Part shown: positions 1 through 12,490 of the stretch, piece after piece
How positions within the stretch are numbered: the stretch's first letter is position 1
Layout of the letters: each line of letters opens with the position of its first letter
NCBI RefSeq assembly: GCF_001638985.1
Contig: NW_017265157.1
Coordinates: 310,001-374,000 of the forward strand
DNA length: 64,000 nt
DNA from: Phycomyces blakesleeanus NRRL 1555(-)
Lineage: Eukaryota; Mucoromycota; Mucoromycetes; Mucorales; Phycomycetaceae
Direction: 5' to 3'
Position numbers and translations under genes: made by a program
The notes under the pieces: model-generated
Databases searched by the model: none
What the model was told of the DNA's origin: nothing
The model's input: the letters and a program-made list of their open reading frames with translations, nothing else

Positions 1-76
1 TTTTTTCGTGTTTGTACTTGAGTTGTGGTAATGGTGATAGTGATGGTTGTTGTCTTTAATTTTCCTCGTTCGCTCT

Positions 77-1546
77 TTACTTCTGCAATTCCTGGATGCT
101 ATATAATCTTGCAAGGCTGGGTCCGGCAAACTGGTTCAACTGCTTGGTGAAGTTGTGCATTTGTGCGCTGAGGATCATAGATTCCAAGCGACTGGGCTCG
201 GCAGGAAGCTTGAATAATGTGTTGACTTCGTCTTCGGGCAAAAGGGGCTTGCCCTGCTGTGCGCGATGGACATTTTCCTGCTTCTGTAATTACCAAAAAA
301 AAATTCACAAAAAGAAAAGGAAAAAAAAATTGAAAGATATTTATATTAGAAAACACCCACATATTTTTTTTCATATTTAACAGTTCTAGATAATAAATAA
401 TAATAGTAATTCAAGCATTGTCTTACTCTCTTGGTCAACCATGTCTGCATCTTGGTCTGCTCGCGGGCCATGCTTCTCTGCCAGTACTGGTAGTTGTTTT
501 GTTCCTGCTGCTGCAAGTCGGAGCAATCCAACAGGTACTCGAGGTTCTTCTGCATGAAAGGATCCAATTCGAGATCAAGAACGTCAAAGTTAGGAGCAAG
601 AGGTCTGGCTTCATCAGCGACAGACTGTTCTTTCTGGGAAGAAGCAAAGGTCGAAAGGGTACGGAGACGGCTAGAATCGAGAGTGGGCATCTCGAGATTG
701 TGGAGCATCAAAGTAACAAGATGAGAGTTGTGAACCTTGACAGGAAGTTCCTCAAAGATGTTTGAGAAAGAAAGCTTGGCCTGAGCAAGACTATATTGTA
801 AAAAGAAAAAGAAATTAAGAAAATCAAATTGTAAGTTCTCCATTATTCCATTCCTCCCCTCTTCTTTAAATATATATATTAATAGCTGTAAAATTGTACC
901 TTTCAGTTGTGAATTTCTTGGCTTCGTATGCTTTCATAAAGGCATCTTGCAATCTAAAGGCTCTCAAGCTCAAGTTGCTCTGAGCTGCACTCTTGGAAAC
1001 GTCGTGAATAATGACAACAGAGTTGGCGCTGAGGGAGTTCTGATAGCTATATTGGGTCTCGATCAAGTTGGCATCAACAAAGTTGCCGAGGTGAGCAGAA
1101 CGGTACCAGCCGACAGTGTTGTTGTCGACATTGACAGCACGGAGGCATCTCATCATGTCGAGCTGGTACTGGGCTTTAAAGAAAATATATATAGAAATGC
1201 GTAGTGAGTACGTGAATTACCAAGAAAAAAATGTAATAATAAAAATAAAAGGCTTAATTCTCGGTGGGATCTTACCACTGGTGTCATCATCACCATCCAA
1301 AGGGAAGGGGAAGCAGTTGGTGACTTCGAGCAAGCCCTTGTCATCAAGACCGAGCAACTGGCCAGTGACATCGGTGGGATAAGACTCGCGACAGTGCTTG
1401 ATGATCTTGAGGACAACCTTTTGTAGGAATTGCGTGAGAAATTGTAGAAATAATTATGTGCATATTTTTTTCAAGTTAGATGTTCTTACCAAGCCATCGA
1501 TCTGGACAACCTTGAGAGGTTCGGGTGTAGGAAGGCTGGTGGCCAT
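77..1546 (-). CDS. Eukaryotic translation initiation factor 3 subunit H (eIF3h)
   Basis: Five exons (1546-1490, 1417-1276, 1173-900, 790-427, 283-77) join in frame to a 347-residue protein ending SIQELQK. The N-terminal half is an MPN domain ([33 protein letters not shown], then [12 protein letters not shown]). The metal-binding histidines of a JAMM protease are not present, as expected for eIF3h, which is a structural subunit of the cytoplasmic 43S pre-initiation complex. The C-terminal half is helical and rich in Q, E and K ([20 protein letters not shown]). The start ATG is the first in frame and gives [10 protein letters not shown]. Length agrees with known eIF3h (about 340-350). All introns are GT-AG. 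Family assignment is confident; fine functional differences cannot be seen. Confidence 0.93.
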
Positions 1547-2914
1547 GGTGATGAAGTTAATCTACAGGAGAGAGGAGCGAAGGCTGGTAAACACGCAATT
1601 TTTTCAAGTGTGACTATGGACGGTGTTTTAAACTAATAGTGAAGATGTTCATGCGTTTAGAGATCATGTCTAGACAACTAGAAGGCAGCTACTAGACAAT
1701 ACCCACAGCAAGAATATAGATATATATATATATATGTTAATTTAATTTGATAGTCAATTTTTGAAGGAAGCAAATTTAATTATTGGATAACCTTTTTGTT
1801 TTAGGTAGTAATTATGATGTATGCTGTGTTAATTATATATGTATACACATATGGCTATGGCTATATACATACATACATTACTCATTTTGTCATGGTTAAA
1901 TTAAAATGGACATATTTTATATTGTTAGCTCTACATTCCAGAGATATGCAGTGTAAGATCATTAAATGTCAATATAGTTTTTGTTTAAATAACAAGACAA
2001 GCAAGGAAATAAAAAGACAAGTAAGTTTCTGTGTTTAACTATACGTCAAGGATCTTTTGAATACCTTCAAAACACAATAGATAAATATTGTGGAGGCTCT
2101 ATTTTTAGCCGTTTTCTATACATTATGTTAGTTGCATGCTATTTAGGCTAAAAAAGGATGAGTCGTAGATAAGCCCTTTAGATAAAAATGATCAAACTGA
2201 CAAGAACCCTTAACCAAAGCCAGCGACTTGTGTGGTACGTTGCTCACATAATCTGAACCGCCATAAGCTCTATTCAACAAAGTGTCATTTGTAACCAAGT
2301 CTATACAAACGTATATGGTCACCGGATGTAGGGGACCCAGGATAGCCTTGAATTGATGTCCACGCAGTTATGGATCCTGGTCCATGCTGTCCCATTCAAG
2401 CCTCGTACAAAAAAAAAGTATCTACGTGATGTCGTGGATGATTCTTTATCCGCAGGCACAGTTAATCTTGATAGAAGTGATAGGGATAAAGGAGTTGTAA
2501 AGATAAACTAAGTGGCAGAAATCTGACAGATTCTCTTTTGGGTATTTTTTTTTTCAGTTTGGATTCACACGCCCTCTGAAAGGGTTATCTCTAACAATAC
2601 AGGATCGCATCTTTCCTTTTGTGGAATATAGCACAACTTAAAATCAAAACGGCCACCCTTCTTTGGCTTAAGAGGTTTGTCGGAGCAGTAATCAATAGCG
2701 CACACGCTTGACGCGGGTCTAAGGTGTGATTGGCTCTAGCTGACAAATGATGGGTGTTTTTTATAGTGAAAACTGCAAACACATTGCGTCTCACACATCC
2801 TGATTGGCTTGCAAAACAGTTTTGGTATGTGAGCCGGATACTGTAGCCAGATATAAAAGGCTGTTCTCAGCCGCGCATCTTTGCAGGGTTAGACGAACTC
2901 TTTTCTCATTTATA
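1547..2914. other. Intergenic, possible sequence relic and promoter region
   Basis: This lies between the divergently transcribed eIF3h and aminotransferase genes. 1700-2040 is AT-rich with short TA and ATAC runs. About 2200-2470 is clearly richer in G and C and may be an old relic, but no frame stays open and I recognise no family. The proximal promoter of the downstream gene occupies the last 200 bp. Confidence 0.5.
2728..2858 (+). promoter_or_regulatory. Core promoter: two inverted CCAAT boxes and a TATA box
   Basis: GATTGGCT occurs at 2728-2735 and again, identically, at 2802-2809. A canonical TATAAAA sits at 2852-2858, 43 bp after the second copy and 57 bp before the ATG at 2915. CCAAT boxes are bound by the HAP/NF-Y complex. 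The spacing is seen directly; use by this gene is inferred. Confidence 0.55.
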
Positions 2915-4495
2915 ATGTCTATCGCAGCAAAGCTCGCTCAATTCGGTAAACAGCACATCGCCAGAGGTATCGGACGCAGTACCGAACTCGTTATTTCCAA
3001 AGGAAAGGGTACCTATGTCTGGTGTGTCGAAGGCAAGAAGTACCTTGATCTTACCACTGGTATTGGAGTCACCAACACAGGTAAAACATCTTTTCAAATA
3101 TACGCTTAAACTATTCGTTGCATCAAGCAAAGCTATAAAATAAGAAGAGAAAAACTAATATGAACTCTTATTATTTCAGGCCACTGCCACCCTACCGTTG
3201 TCAAGGCTGTTCAGGAACAGGCTGCAAACCTGTCCCATGGACAGGTCAACATCTTTTTCCAAAAGCCAATGCTTGACCTCATCGAAGGTCTCAAGAACAG
3301 AATGCCCTCCCCCAAGCTTGACACCTTCTTCTTCTGGAACTCTGGTTCCGAGGCTGTAGAGGCTGCAATCAAGTTGGCCAGACAGGCCACTAAGAAACAG
3401 AACATCATTGTGTTCCAGGGTTCGTACCACGGTCGTACCTTTGGTACCATGGCCCTCACCACCTCCAAGACCACTTACTCTGCCGGTTTTGGTCCCCTGA
3501 TGCCTGGTGTTCATGTGGCACCTTACCCATACTTCCAGCAGTGGGCTGCACACAAGGCTGACCCCACAAAGTTCACTCCTGAGTGGTGCGGTGAAGAGGC
3601 TCTCCGTCAGTTGGAAATCCTCCTCAAGCAGCGTACTTCTCCTGAGGACACCGCCGCCATTCTTATTGAGCCCATCCAGGGAGAAGGTGGCTATGTTGTT
3701 CCTCCCAAGGGTAAGTTTTTTTTAGTTGATTCGGCCATATATATATAAGAAATAATTGATTGACTAATGCTTAAAAACATTAATAGGCTACATGAAGGGT
3801 CTTCGCGCTTTGTGCGATAAGCATAACATTTTGTTGATTTGTGATGAAGTACAGTCCGGTTTCGGACGTACCGGCAAGATGTTTGCTGTTGAGCACACTG
3901 GTGTGGTTCCTGATATTTTGGTTATGGCCAAGGGTATTGCTTCTGGCTACCCTCTTTCCGGTATTGTTGCCAACAAAGCTTTGATGGATCTCCAGCCCCC
4001 AGGATCTATGGGTGGAACCTACTCCGGTAACGCAATTTCTTGTGCCGCCGCCAATGCCACTCTTCGCGTATTCGATGATGAGAAGCTTTTGGAGAACTGC
4101 AATGCTAGGTAAGAATAAATAATTAAAGATAAGAGGCATTAATGGGAAAAGATGATAAAAAGTTTAAAGCCTAATGTGTGAATGTGTATTGTAGATCTGA
4201 GCAATTTTTCTCGGCTTTGCGCGCAAAGATTCCCGCTGCCCTTCCCAAGGGCGTCACTGTTGACGTTCGCGGTGAGGGTTTGATGATTGGTATCGAGTTT
4301 ATGGGTGTTCCTTATGGATTTGCCAACTCAGTCGCCCAGGAGGCCCTAAAGCTTGACACAATTGTCTTGACCACCTCAATCTACGAGACTCTCCGCCTTA
4401 TTCCCCCACTCAACATCACCAAGGAAGAGACTGACTTGGCCATTGACCGTGTCGTTAACTCTATTGCCGCTGCTTCCAAGGCTGTCAAGGCTTAA
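2915..4495 (+). CDS. Class-III PLP aminotransferase, 4-aminobutyrate aminotransferase-like
   Basis: Four exons (2915-3080, 3180-3710, 3787-4108, 4195-4495) give 439 residues. Hallmarks of the fold-type I class-III family are visible: [15 protein letters not shown] (cofactor phosphate region), [44 protein letters not shown] with the aspartate that holds the pyridine nitrogen, and [16 protein letters not shown] with the Schiff-base lysine. The family moves an amino group from omega-amino acids such as GABA to 2-oxoglutarate. This protein resembles the bacterial GabT-type form more than yeast Uga1, so the exact substrate is uncertain. No mitochondrial presequence is obvious ([18 protein letters not shown] is weakly amphipathic). 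The preceding TATA and CCAAT boxes suggest substantial expression. Confidence 0.88.
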
Positions 4496-4901
4496 GAAAA
4501 AACAAGCACACAAATAATTCTCATCTTTATCTCTCAAAGTGATTCTTTTTGCCCTATATATCTACCTATAGTTATCTATTACTCTATCCTGTACATTGTG
4601 TTTTCTCAACATCTTTATAAAAAACGCTTTCTTTAGAATATCTTGATTTGCAGCAAGGGTCTTTATAAAAAAAAGTATAGATATTAAACATGAAAATAAA
4701 CACCCAATACCATTGCCAGCCAACCAAAATCAAATCAAATTAAATTAAATGAAAGAAAAAGCTTGAACTTAAACATGTCGTGACTCCTTGTCTCAGCAAA
4801 ATAATAATAATGCATTATCTCTGAATTCTTACTTTCCTTTTTGAATTAATTACAGTCAACCTTTCTGCTTATAATTTCTTCTATTCTTCCGATTACTTGG
4901 A
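4496..4901. other. Intergenic between two co-oriented genes
   Basis: An AT-rich 3' flank of the aminotransferase and 5' flank of the isopentenyltransferase. Apart from short A and T runs and AAATTAAATTAAAT near 4735 nothing is distinctive. Confidence 0.5.
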
Positions 4902-6980
4902 ATGCGAAAGATCCTCTCTGTAATTGGCACGACTGGTGTTGGCAAGAGTAATCTTGCTGTGGATTTGTGTAGGACCTTGCGTGGTCAGGCAATCAATTCC
5001 GATGCCATGCAGGCAAGTGTTGACATGTCGCGATGATCTCGATTAGCAATATTGACAGTACAGCAGGTGTACAAAGGGCTTGACATTATTACCAACAAGA
5101 TGCCCTTGGAAGAAAGACATGGTGTTACACACCACCTCATGGATTTTTTAGACCCTGAAGACGAATACAAAGTAACAGAATTCAAGCGGGATGCGACTCA
5201 ATGTGTTCGTACAAAATAGCAGAAAGCAAGAAACAGAAAGAAACATAAATTGTATTTTTCTTTTTCTTCTTGTGTAAATTGTTCTTTTGTGTTCTTACGA
5301 CATTTATTACTATTGTTACTGTTATTTATATTCAGATAGAGAAACTATCAAATGAAAATCAATTGCCAGTATTAGTAGGAGGGACAAACTATTATATGCA
5401 GAGTTTACTATGGCGCAACACGCTGATTAAAGAAACAAATGGAGAGAGTGACGAGGAGGAGGACCGTTCTAGAAGTCGTAGTCCGTCTCCTGAAATAGTT
5501 CCAGAGTTGGAGGTATTAGAAACTCCAGAACTATACGATCGTCTGAAGCAAGTGGATCCTATAATGGCTACAAAATGGCATGTCTCCGATCGAAGAAAAA
5601 TCATGCGCAGCTTACAAGTATGGGATTAAGCCTACAATAAAAAATATTTAAAACTTACTAATGTATTCATATATTAAAATCAAATATTTAGATTTTTCAC
5701 GCGACCGGAAAGCCTCAGAGTGAAATCATTAAAGAGCAAAAGGCACAAAAAGAAACACATGGTGCACAACCAAGGTAAATCCTCTACAAGGTTTGAGACA
5801 GAGGCTGGTATGCTTACATTCAAGCAATGGGCTATAGATTCAAGGCACTTGTATTTTGGCTTTATGCAGACCCGGTTGCACTATATCCCCGTCTGGATGA
5901 ACGAGTGGATAAAATGATAGAGGTCAGTCTACATAAGCATTTCTTGACTAATTACCTAAAGACTGAAATTTAAGTACCTAGACTGGCTTGTTTGAAGAGA
6001 TCAAAGATTTGCGGAGGCGTGTCGTAGCCGGATCAATTACGCTGCCTGGTCAGGAATTAGAAAAGTACCAGCGTGGCTTGTGGCAAGCTATAGGTAAATT
6101 TGTTCGCCTGTTATTTGGTAAATTCTTCGATTATCGCATTATTAACTGGGTGGGTAGGCTACAAAGAGTTTGATCCTTATTTTACAGCCGTTGAAGAAAA
6201 TACATTGGAAGAGCCAGGTAATAATAATGATTTAAACAGGTGAATTTTTGTTTTGGAAGATACATCGCCTAAGTTTAAGCTTTCAGAACTAAAGAAGATC
6301 AAGGACGAATGTACTGAACGTATGAAGGCTGCTACAAGGCGATATGCAAGACGACAAGTCCAGTGGATCCGTAATAAGTTTTTACCCTCTGTGTTTGACT
6401 CAAAGGGTGACGTATTGGTTTATTTACTTGATGCAGGAGGTATGTTATATAAACTTTTATAATGGTAAATACTGTCAGTATGGTTAGTTAATGCCTCATA
6501 GACCTTGATGCATGGAATACAAATGTACAACAAAAGGCAATTGACGTTGCTAGAGGTAAGACTTTTTCAACATTTTCGAGAAAATAGCAAAATAAAAGAT
6601 AAAAAGAAAACACCTGCATTTTATATTAATAATATTATTTCTGTAGCCTTTTTAGAAGATAGGCCAATGCCAGATCCAGCTAGCTTTGGAGATGTGGCAG
6701 CTAAAATGCTGTCTAAATCAGACGCAGAAGAGTATGTATAACTAACTACGTATATACATATATAGTGATATATTGCTTATATTCCCAATTTATTAGCACC
6801 CATGCGCGTGTACTCAACTGGAAGAAGCATGTGTGTCCAGTCTGTATTACTAACAAAGGAGAGGTTGCAATTATGAATGGTGATCTTGAATGGGAACAGC
6901 ACAAAAAGAGCCGTTGGCACAGGAAGTCATCTAAGCGAAAGCGAATGGAAGAACTCACAGCAAACAAACCACCCCTTTAA
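4902..6980 (+). CDS. MOD5: tRNA dimethylallyltransferase (Mod5/TRIT1/MiaA family)
   Basis: Eleven exons (4902-5012, 5067-5204, 5336-5617, 5692-5774, 5838-5922, 5982-6093, 6158-6217, 6260-6439, 6502-6555, 6647-6731, 6797-6980) join to exactly 457 residues. The start shows the P-loop GTTGVGKSNLAVDL, then INSDAMQVYKGLDIITNK, GVTHHLMDFLDP and PVLVGGTNYYMQSLLW, all family hallmarks. The C-terminus has the eukaryotic C2H2 zinc finger (HVCPVC ... WEQHKKSRWHRKSSKRK), which is absent from bacterial MiaA. The enzyme adds dimethylallyl to A37 of tRNAs reading UNN codons, in cytosol, mitochondria or nucleus. An acidic, RS-containing insert lies in exon 3 (GESDEEEDRSRSRSPSPE). The first intron has a GC donor (see findings). 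Confidence 0.94.
5013..5066 (+). other. GC-AG intron in the isopentenyltransferase gene
   Basis: The exon ends GATGCCATGCAG, the intron begins GCAAGT and ends ACAGCAG, and the next exon starts GTGTACAAAGGG. The joined protein SDAMQVYKGLD is a highly conserved family motif, so the boundary is fixed by protein conservation. It is 54 bp long. Confidence 0.85.
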
Positions 6981-7183
6981 ACGAAACCTCTCTCTCTCTC
7001 TCTTTCTCTGCTAAATTAACATTTCAGAATGCATTTTGTACACATACACTTTGAATCTCTCTTCTTCTTTTTCATTATTCATAAACTTCCTTTATCCAAG
7101 GTTGTTAGCTTCTATCTTCATAATATATATATTTACAGAGAAAAAAAAAGATACAGAATATTCTCTTCTTTTTTAAAAGAAAA

Positions 7184-8390
7184 TTATTTCAACAATTCAG
7201 TCCATTCGGCATCATCTAGGCCAAGATATTCTGCTCCAAATTTGGTTCGTGCAGCCTCGATGTGCTTCTTGATATCGGTAGTAGGTGAAGTCTTGGAGTG
7301 GGTCAGAAGGGTGTGAAGAGTACGGAGTGTCTGAAAGATAATAACAGAATTTAGTAAGGACAAAATAACTTTAGTTATTTGCATCTATCTTATGTTTATA
7401 TATGTTTGTCGATATTTACCTTTTCTACCATATCCTCATCTCCTTCTTCGGTGTACTTGACCAGTACACCATCAAGCACCTCCGGAATATTGTGAGCCAG
7501 TAAGATATTAGGCAACTGAGGGTTTTCAAGCATCAAGCTGTTAAAAGAAAAGACAACCTTGCGCAAAATAGAAGGATCTAAACCCATGCATAAACAAACG
7601 ACTTTTATAAGAACATCTTCTTTTGTGAACAATCCCAAAAAATAACATTACCTTGCTCATTCTTCAAAATACCCGCCAGAGCACTAAATCCATCCAATGA
7701 TTCAAATCCCTCGACACCTTCCTTGAAGTGCTTGAGGAAGCAAGAAATGGCATAGATGGCTTTCGAACGGACTTCTTTGTCTTCGTCCTTCTTCTTCAAA
7801 ATCGCAACAAGAGGCTCCAAACCGTTATTTTTTAAGAGCTACACCACAAAAACAGTACAATTTTTTTAAAATTAATAAATTAAATATACTGCATATATAT
7901 ATGCGTGTGTGTATAAAACTTACGGCTTTTTGTGCTGCTGGGTTGTTTTGAACAGCTGTACCAGCTACCCAGATAGCTCCCTTGCGCAATGAGGGTTCCT
8001 CGGCCGAAAACTGGGCAATGATACTAGGCCACAACTTCATGTTTTCAATGTTCATAGCATTATCAATGCCTTCAATCAATAATTCGAGGTTGTCCAAAGC
8101 GATTTCCTTGTTCTTCAAAGTATCTTCCTTGTCATTGATACAAGCCACAGCCTCTAATTAAAGGCATTAGGAATCACCTCTAGTTTTATATAAATATAAA
8201 CATCGTTCTAGTTATTCTTTTGTTTACCCTTCATGCGGGTTGCATCATCCTTTCCGAGAATAGCTTCGATAATTGCGGGATCATAACGCTTGGGATCAAC
8301 TTTGAGCTCACCGCGACGGACAGCCTCGGCCTTACGCTGAAGATCCTCTTGATCAGTATTGTTAACAGCCCACTGAAGTAATTTTTCCAT
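7184..8390 (-). CDS. FES1: Hsp70 nucleotide exchange factor Fes1/HspBP1
   Basis: Five exons (8390-8228, 8153-7924, 7838-7652, 7577-7420, 7330-7184) give 294 residues, close to yeast Fes1 (290). The start MEKLLQWAVNNTDQEDLQRKAE is the typical Fes1 N-terminus. It is followed by armadillo-like helical repeats (DNLELLIEGIDNAMNIENM, SLRKGAIWVAGTAVQNNPAAQKA, EVRSKAIYAISCFLKHF). Fes1 binds the ATPase lobe of cytosolic Hsp70 and releases ADP so that misfolded clients can be passed on. All introns are GT-AG. The gene is tail-to-tail with the isopentenyltransferase, about 200 bp apart. Identification is confident. Confidence 0.92.
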
Positions 8391-9207
8391 TATAGTAGTT
8401 TAAGAATGTATATGTTTTGGTCTTTGTTGGGAAAATAAGTTTAACAAAAACGAAAACGTGGCTGGGCTTTATCTGTCAAAGAATTAAGTCCAAATTGTTC
8501 GAGTAGGTTCTTGCCTTTTCGGCTGGGACAGGTTCTAAATGTGGATTGCATTACCTGTGACTGCACCTATAATCGATGACGTTTATTCCACGGTAAGACA
8601 AGACTGATACTCAACTAAAGGTTCCTTGTAGGTAACTAAATTCCCAAGTAATGGTAGCATGAATATTTCATTATTTTTCTAAGAGCTTCATACCCGGTCA
8701 TTATATATATAATCCTCTCTATTTTCTTTTCTTTTCTCTAAAATCGAATACTTATTTCTATATAAGAAAAGTTCAAATTTAATTAAGCGGAATTATACTT
8801 GTGCTTTCAAAGGAGGAACGATGACCACGTCAACAAGTGGAGCTCAGTTATTTTCTTTTCTAATATGAACAATTTCAAAATTTAATAAACCTTACTCATG
8901 GCTTCAATGGTAAAGAGAGAATGAGAGAGAAGTATTACAAAAAAAAGATATTAAGCAATAGTATATTGGCATATTTGGCGTACAAACACTTTCAGGGGAA
9001 GTGTGTAATAAATCAAGAGCAAATTCAATATTAATCATGTATATTAAAGCCACGAAGGTTTTCACATAATTTTGAAATCTCGAAAAGCCTATTCTACTTC
9101 ACAATAAATAAATTAAAAGATGTATCAATTAGAATCCCAGTTTCAATAGCTGGACTTGTATATACGTAGCATTACTGCTTCGGTAAACTCACACCGGAGT
9201 GTGTATT
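8391..9207. other. Intergenic, no gene seen
   Basis: AT-rich sequence between the 5' end of the Fes1 gene and the 3' end of the Sip5-like gene. The first 100 bp must include the Fes1 promoter; no clear TATA box was found. No open frame with family resemblance. Confidence 0.5.
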
Positions 9208-10145
9208 CTATATAGAGCATGGTCGAAACTCTGTGTTGTTTAAAGTGGCACGCCAAGATCTCAATGCTTCCATTACTGCGACCTCTTCCCGATCGGGTGG
9301 AATAAAGACAGGGCAAGATTCTGGAGGAAGATTGATATTAGGCCGTTGATCGGGTCGTACGATTGTGCGACGTGTGGTTCCACTGGTCGAACAATAGGTG
9401 GCGCTAGGCTGATCGATCGTTGATTTAACTTGATCTGCGAACAAATGAGAGACGTTGTAAGAGATATGATTTTGATCATTTATTTATTTTTACGCCCTTA
9501 CCAATAAACACTACATCAGGATCGTCCATGCCTAACCGATGCCATGTCTCTTCAGAGCCTTGTATTAGATCAGCTCTTCTTTTAAAGAATGACTAGAAGG
9601 AATGGACGAGGTAAGACGACGAAAGACCAAGGAGGGTTTAATGTACTTGATAATGAATGCTCCACTTTGCAGGCCTGTGAATAACTCCATACTTTGGCTG
9701 GACACAGAAAGGGCATGCAATAGGAAGCAAAGGTGATATCTGACGCTGGGAAAGTTGTAGGAAGCATTCGGTACAGATTGGCTTACTACAACAGCGAGAG
9801 GTGTTGATACTCATGGGATAATACTACAATGGGATAAATATGTTGTTTAACTTCCAATTGATATTTTACCAAGAGACAAATAGGACATTCAACATTATCT
9901 TCATAAAGCCGACGAACTAGAGCTGATGAGCTGGCCGGTAAGGAAGGCAATTCACTAAGACCTGCGTTGTTAAGAATGGAATTGCATGGCATTAGATTAC
10001 CTTTGTAGAATGGAGCAAGTCGACCTTGAAGGATTAGTTTTTTGACTGACTTGACATCCCATATGTCACAATGTGCATTATGGGACACAAGTGAACCATG
10101 ATCTATTGTCAATTGGTTTTTGTCTTTTGAATTAACAATACCCAT
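9208..10145 (-). CDS. Sip5-like RING-finger protein
   Basis: Four exons (10145-9870, 9823-9647, 9592-9502, 9434-9208) give 256 residues. The N-terminus MGIVNSKDKN...DHGSLVSHNAHCDIWDVKSVKKLILQGRLAPFYKGN matches the conserved start of the fungal Sip5 family, including a possible N-myristoylation glycine. A C4-type RING follows: ECPICLLYYP, then SRCCSKPICTECFLQL and IACPFC. In yeast Sip5 links the Snf1 kinase to the Reg1-Glc7 phosphatase; plant and animal relatives act as ubiquitin ligases. This copy is about half the size of yeast Sip5 (489 residues), keeping the N-terminal motif and RING and a short serine-rich tail. The first intron is only 46 bp. Biochemical role here is inferred. Confidence 0.82.
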
Positions 10146-11279
10146 GTCTTAGCATTTAACATCATCATCCCCACTTTTATACTTGAGGTCTCATTTGATC
10201 ACCAGTCACACAATCTAACATTTAACCCTTGTGTAAACCATCCTTAAGAGATCTACACTACAATTAATACAGCCTAAATAATTAAAATAATGTCAACTTA
10301 GATAGTTCAATACAAAAGCTTTGCTTGATAAACTCTTGGTACTTATAATGGCTATCAACAATTCTTGTAGAACAAAAACTATTATTTTGAAGTTCAAATA
10401 AAGAAGATGGGGTATATAACCAGTTGATTCTTTTTTTTATTAAAAAAATCATATATATATATTGTTTGTTTCAAATTTTTTGGTGTTTGATTGATCGCTA
10501 CATAATCCGTGCCCACGGTGGGCGACTTGGAGATATCTAAGGGTAAAGAGGTAAGGAGAAAAAAATATTGCTTATATTATCCGAATATAAAGCGTGACTC
10601 AGAGAGCATATACCACTTCAGAATCCGAAGCGGAAGCAACAAGTATTGTATTGTGAACAACATACAATAAAGTATTTCGAATAATTTTGGATTCTACCTT
10701 TTGATAGTTAATTAAAGTATGCTACCTCTAAAAAAGTTACGGTGCTCTTTCTTTACTGTAACTTTTACTCGAATCAGCAATCTTACGGGGACGACGTCTC
10801 TCTACAGCCAGATCAATTCATTGTGCCTGCATGTTCAGGCCCGGTGTCTTCCTCTAATCCTTTATGGCGAAATGATGTGTCCTGAACAAATATAATATAT
10901 TCATTGTACGCATTAACTTACTACTTTGTCTTCACACTTTCTGTGCTCATCAATCTCTCCATAGAAGCCTACCTCTCCTTCTTTTGGAAAATGTGGCCTG
11001 TTTTTGGGCGATTTAATAACGAAATGTTGTCATAAAAAAACCAAATCCTGTATATTCGATTAATAGATGTTTGCGTCCTAAATTTAAACTTACTTGGCCT
11101 TAAAAGATCATAATAATTAATCATAAATACACTCTATATCAAGAGCCAGTTATGCAGAAGATCGTAAAAAGTTGTTGTCATTAAAATGTGACGCAATTTT
11201 GTGAATACTTTACTATTTATTGGCCTTCTTACACTTATGATATCTTTTTCTTTCTTCCACCTATTGTATCTATATTACC
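10146..11279. other. Intergenic, AT-rich, no gene seen
   Basis: Non-coding sequence upstream of the Sip5-like gene with microsatellite-like AT runs near 10450. A G+C-richer stretch at about 10730-10990 might be a relic, but all frames are closed and nothing is recognisable. Confidence 0.45.
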
Positions 11280-12490
11280 AGAAATTGACCTAAGGTTTAT
11301 CATTGAAAAAAGCCAGAACCAGTGTGAAAGCACCGACTGGTAAGTAATTCCCATCAACCCCTTTGCTTTTCTCAAAACAAAAGAAAATCTTGAGAAGAAT
11401 ATTATGTATCCTGGCTTTTCATTAACTATTATAATAAGAATGGGTCCTTAGGGACCAGATTGGGTTATTCTATGATGCCAAAAAGTCACAATTTGTGGTC
11501 CAGTAGAATCAAAATGTTTTCCACCAGAAAATGTCGTCCCCATAGAGTTATCGATTAATCTATGTACCTGTAGTCATGTACCACAAGCCCACGCTCCTCT
11601 GCTGGCTCATAAACATCCGTAATATCGAACACATATATTGCAGATGAAAAGACAGAAACATCCACAACCAGCAGCGGAGAAGACATATTAAGCTGTAATA
11701 TAAGTCCCATATGTTACGCTTAAAAAAGGTAAGGAACAAGATCTGCAATTTATTTATGTCTCTTATATATATATATATATATATGTATCATTTGATTTAT
11801 CGTACTATTCTGTAGCTAAAATGGTCTTAACGTGTTAGATCTTGACAACATTGATACCTTGAAATGTATGCCTGGGACTTTGTTAGAAGAATCCGACACT
11901 CGCATCAAACCATCGACTGATCCTCCAACAAATTAATCAAGTGAACCGTGCAAGGATATTTTGAATCTGATTGCCAAATCTTTTGCTATAGCAACATGTA
12001 TAGAGACTCAAATAAAGGCTTTAATTGGAACTAATAATTCTCTGGATGAATCCGAATATTCCGACTATTATTTTGCGGAATATATACTTCATCATTTGTA
12101 AGTATCTATATCTCACCATTAAAAATATATTATTATTATTATTATTTTGATAGTTAGGTAGTTAACTAATCAAGCATATTTATCTCAATAGCTTGCAAAT
12201 GATGACCAGCCCAAGAAACCCAATTCTATCCCCAATGAAAAAGAGGACAGTTGCCCCAATTACAACAATATACTTATTACACGCACTGTTCTTAAGCTGT
12301 AATGGACTAGTGTTTTTCTACTGGTAAACTAGTTCGAAACAAATGAAAAGGTTGCCTTCTAAATATATTAGGATTGAGCGTACAGCTGAGATAACAGGAG
12401 CTGTGAATCGGGACGGAATATGCTTTTCAATCAAAGATAAACGCTTCACACCTGAATTGATTGTATTTTCTGGAGGGGTTTATTTTTAAT
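11280..12490 (+). pseudogene. Possible decayed multi-exon gene of unknown family
   Basis: Several short blocks look like exons with matching splice signals. At about 11282-11340 a block reading EIDLRFIIEKSQNQ ends at a GTAAGT donor. At about 11847-12097 a frame of about 84 codons is open except for a single TAA (readable parts include DILNLIAKSFAIATC and EYSDYYFAEYILHHL) and ends at another GTAAGT. A third block starts after a CAATAG acceptor near 12192. A further readable patch, TAEITGAVNRDGICFSIKD, is near 12390-12460. The pieces do not assemble into one intact frame, so I call it a possible relic. No family is recognised. Coordinates are approximate. Confidence 0.3.

Noticed and set aside
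2200..2470. G+C-richer island in the first intergenic region, considered as a transposon relic
   Set aside because: No frame, terminal repeat or RNA motif could be established.
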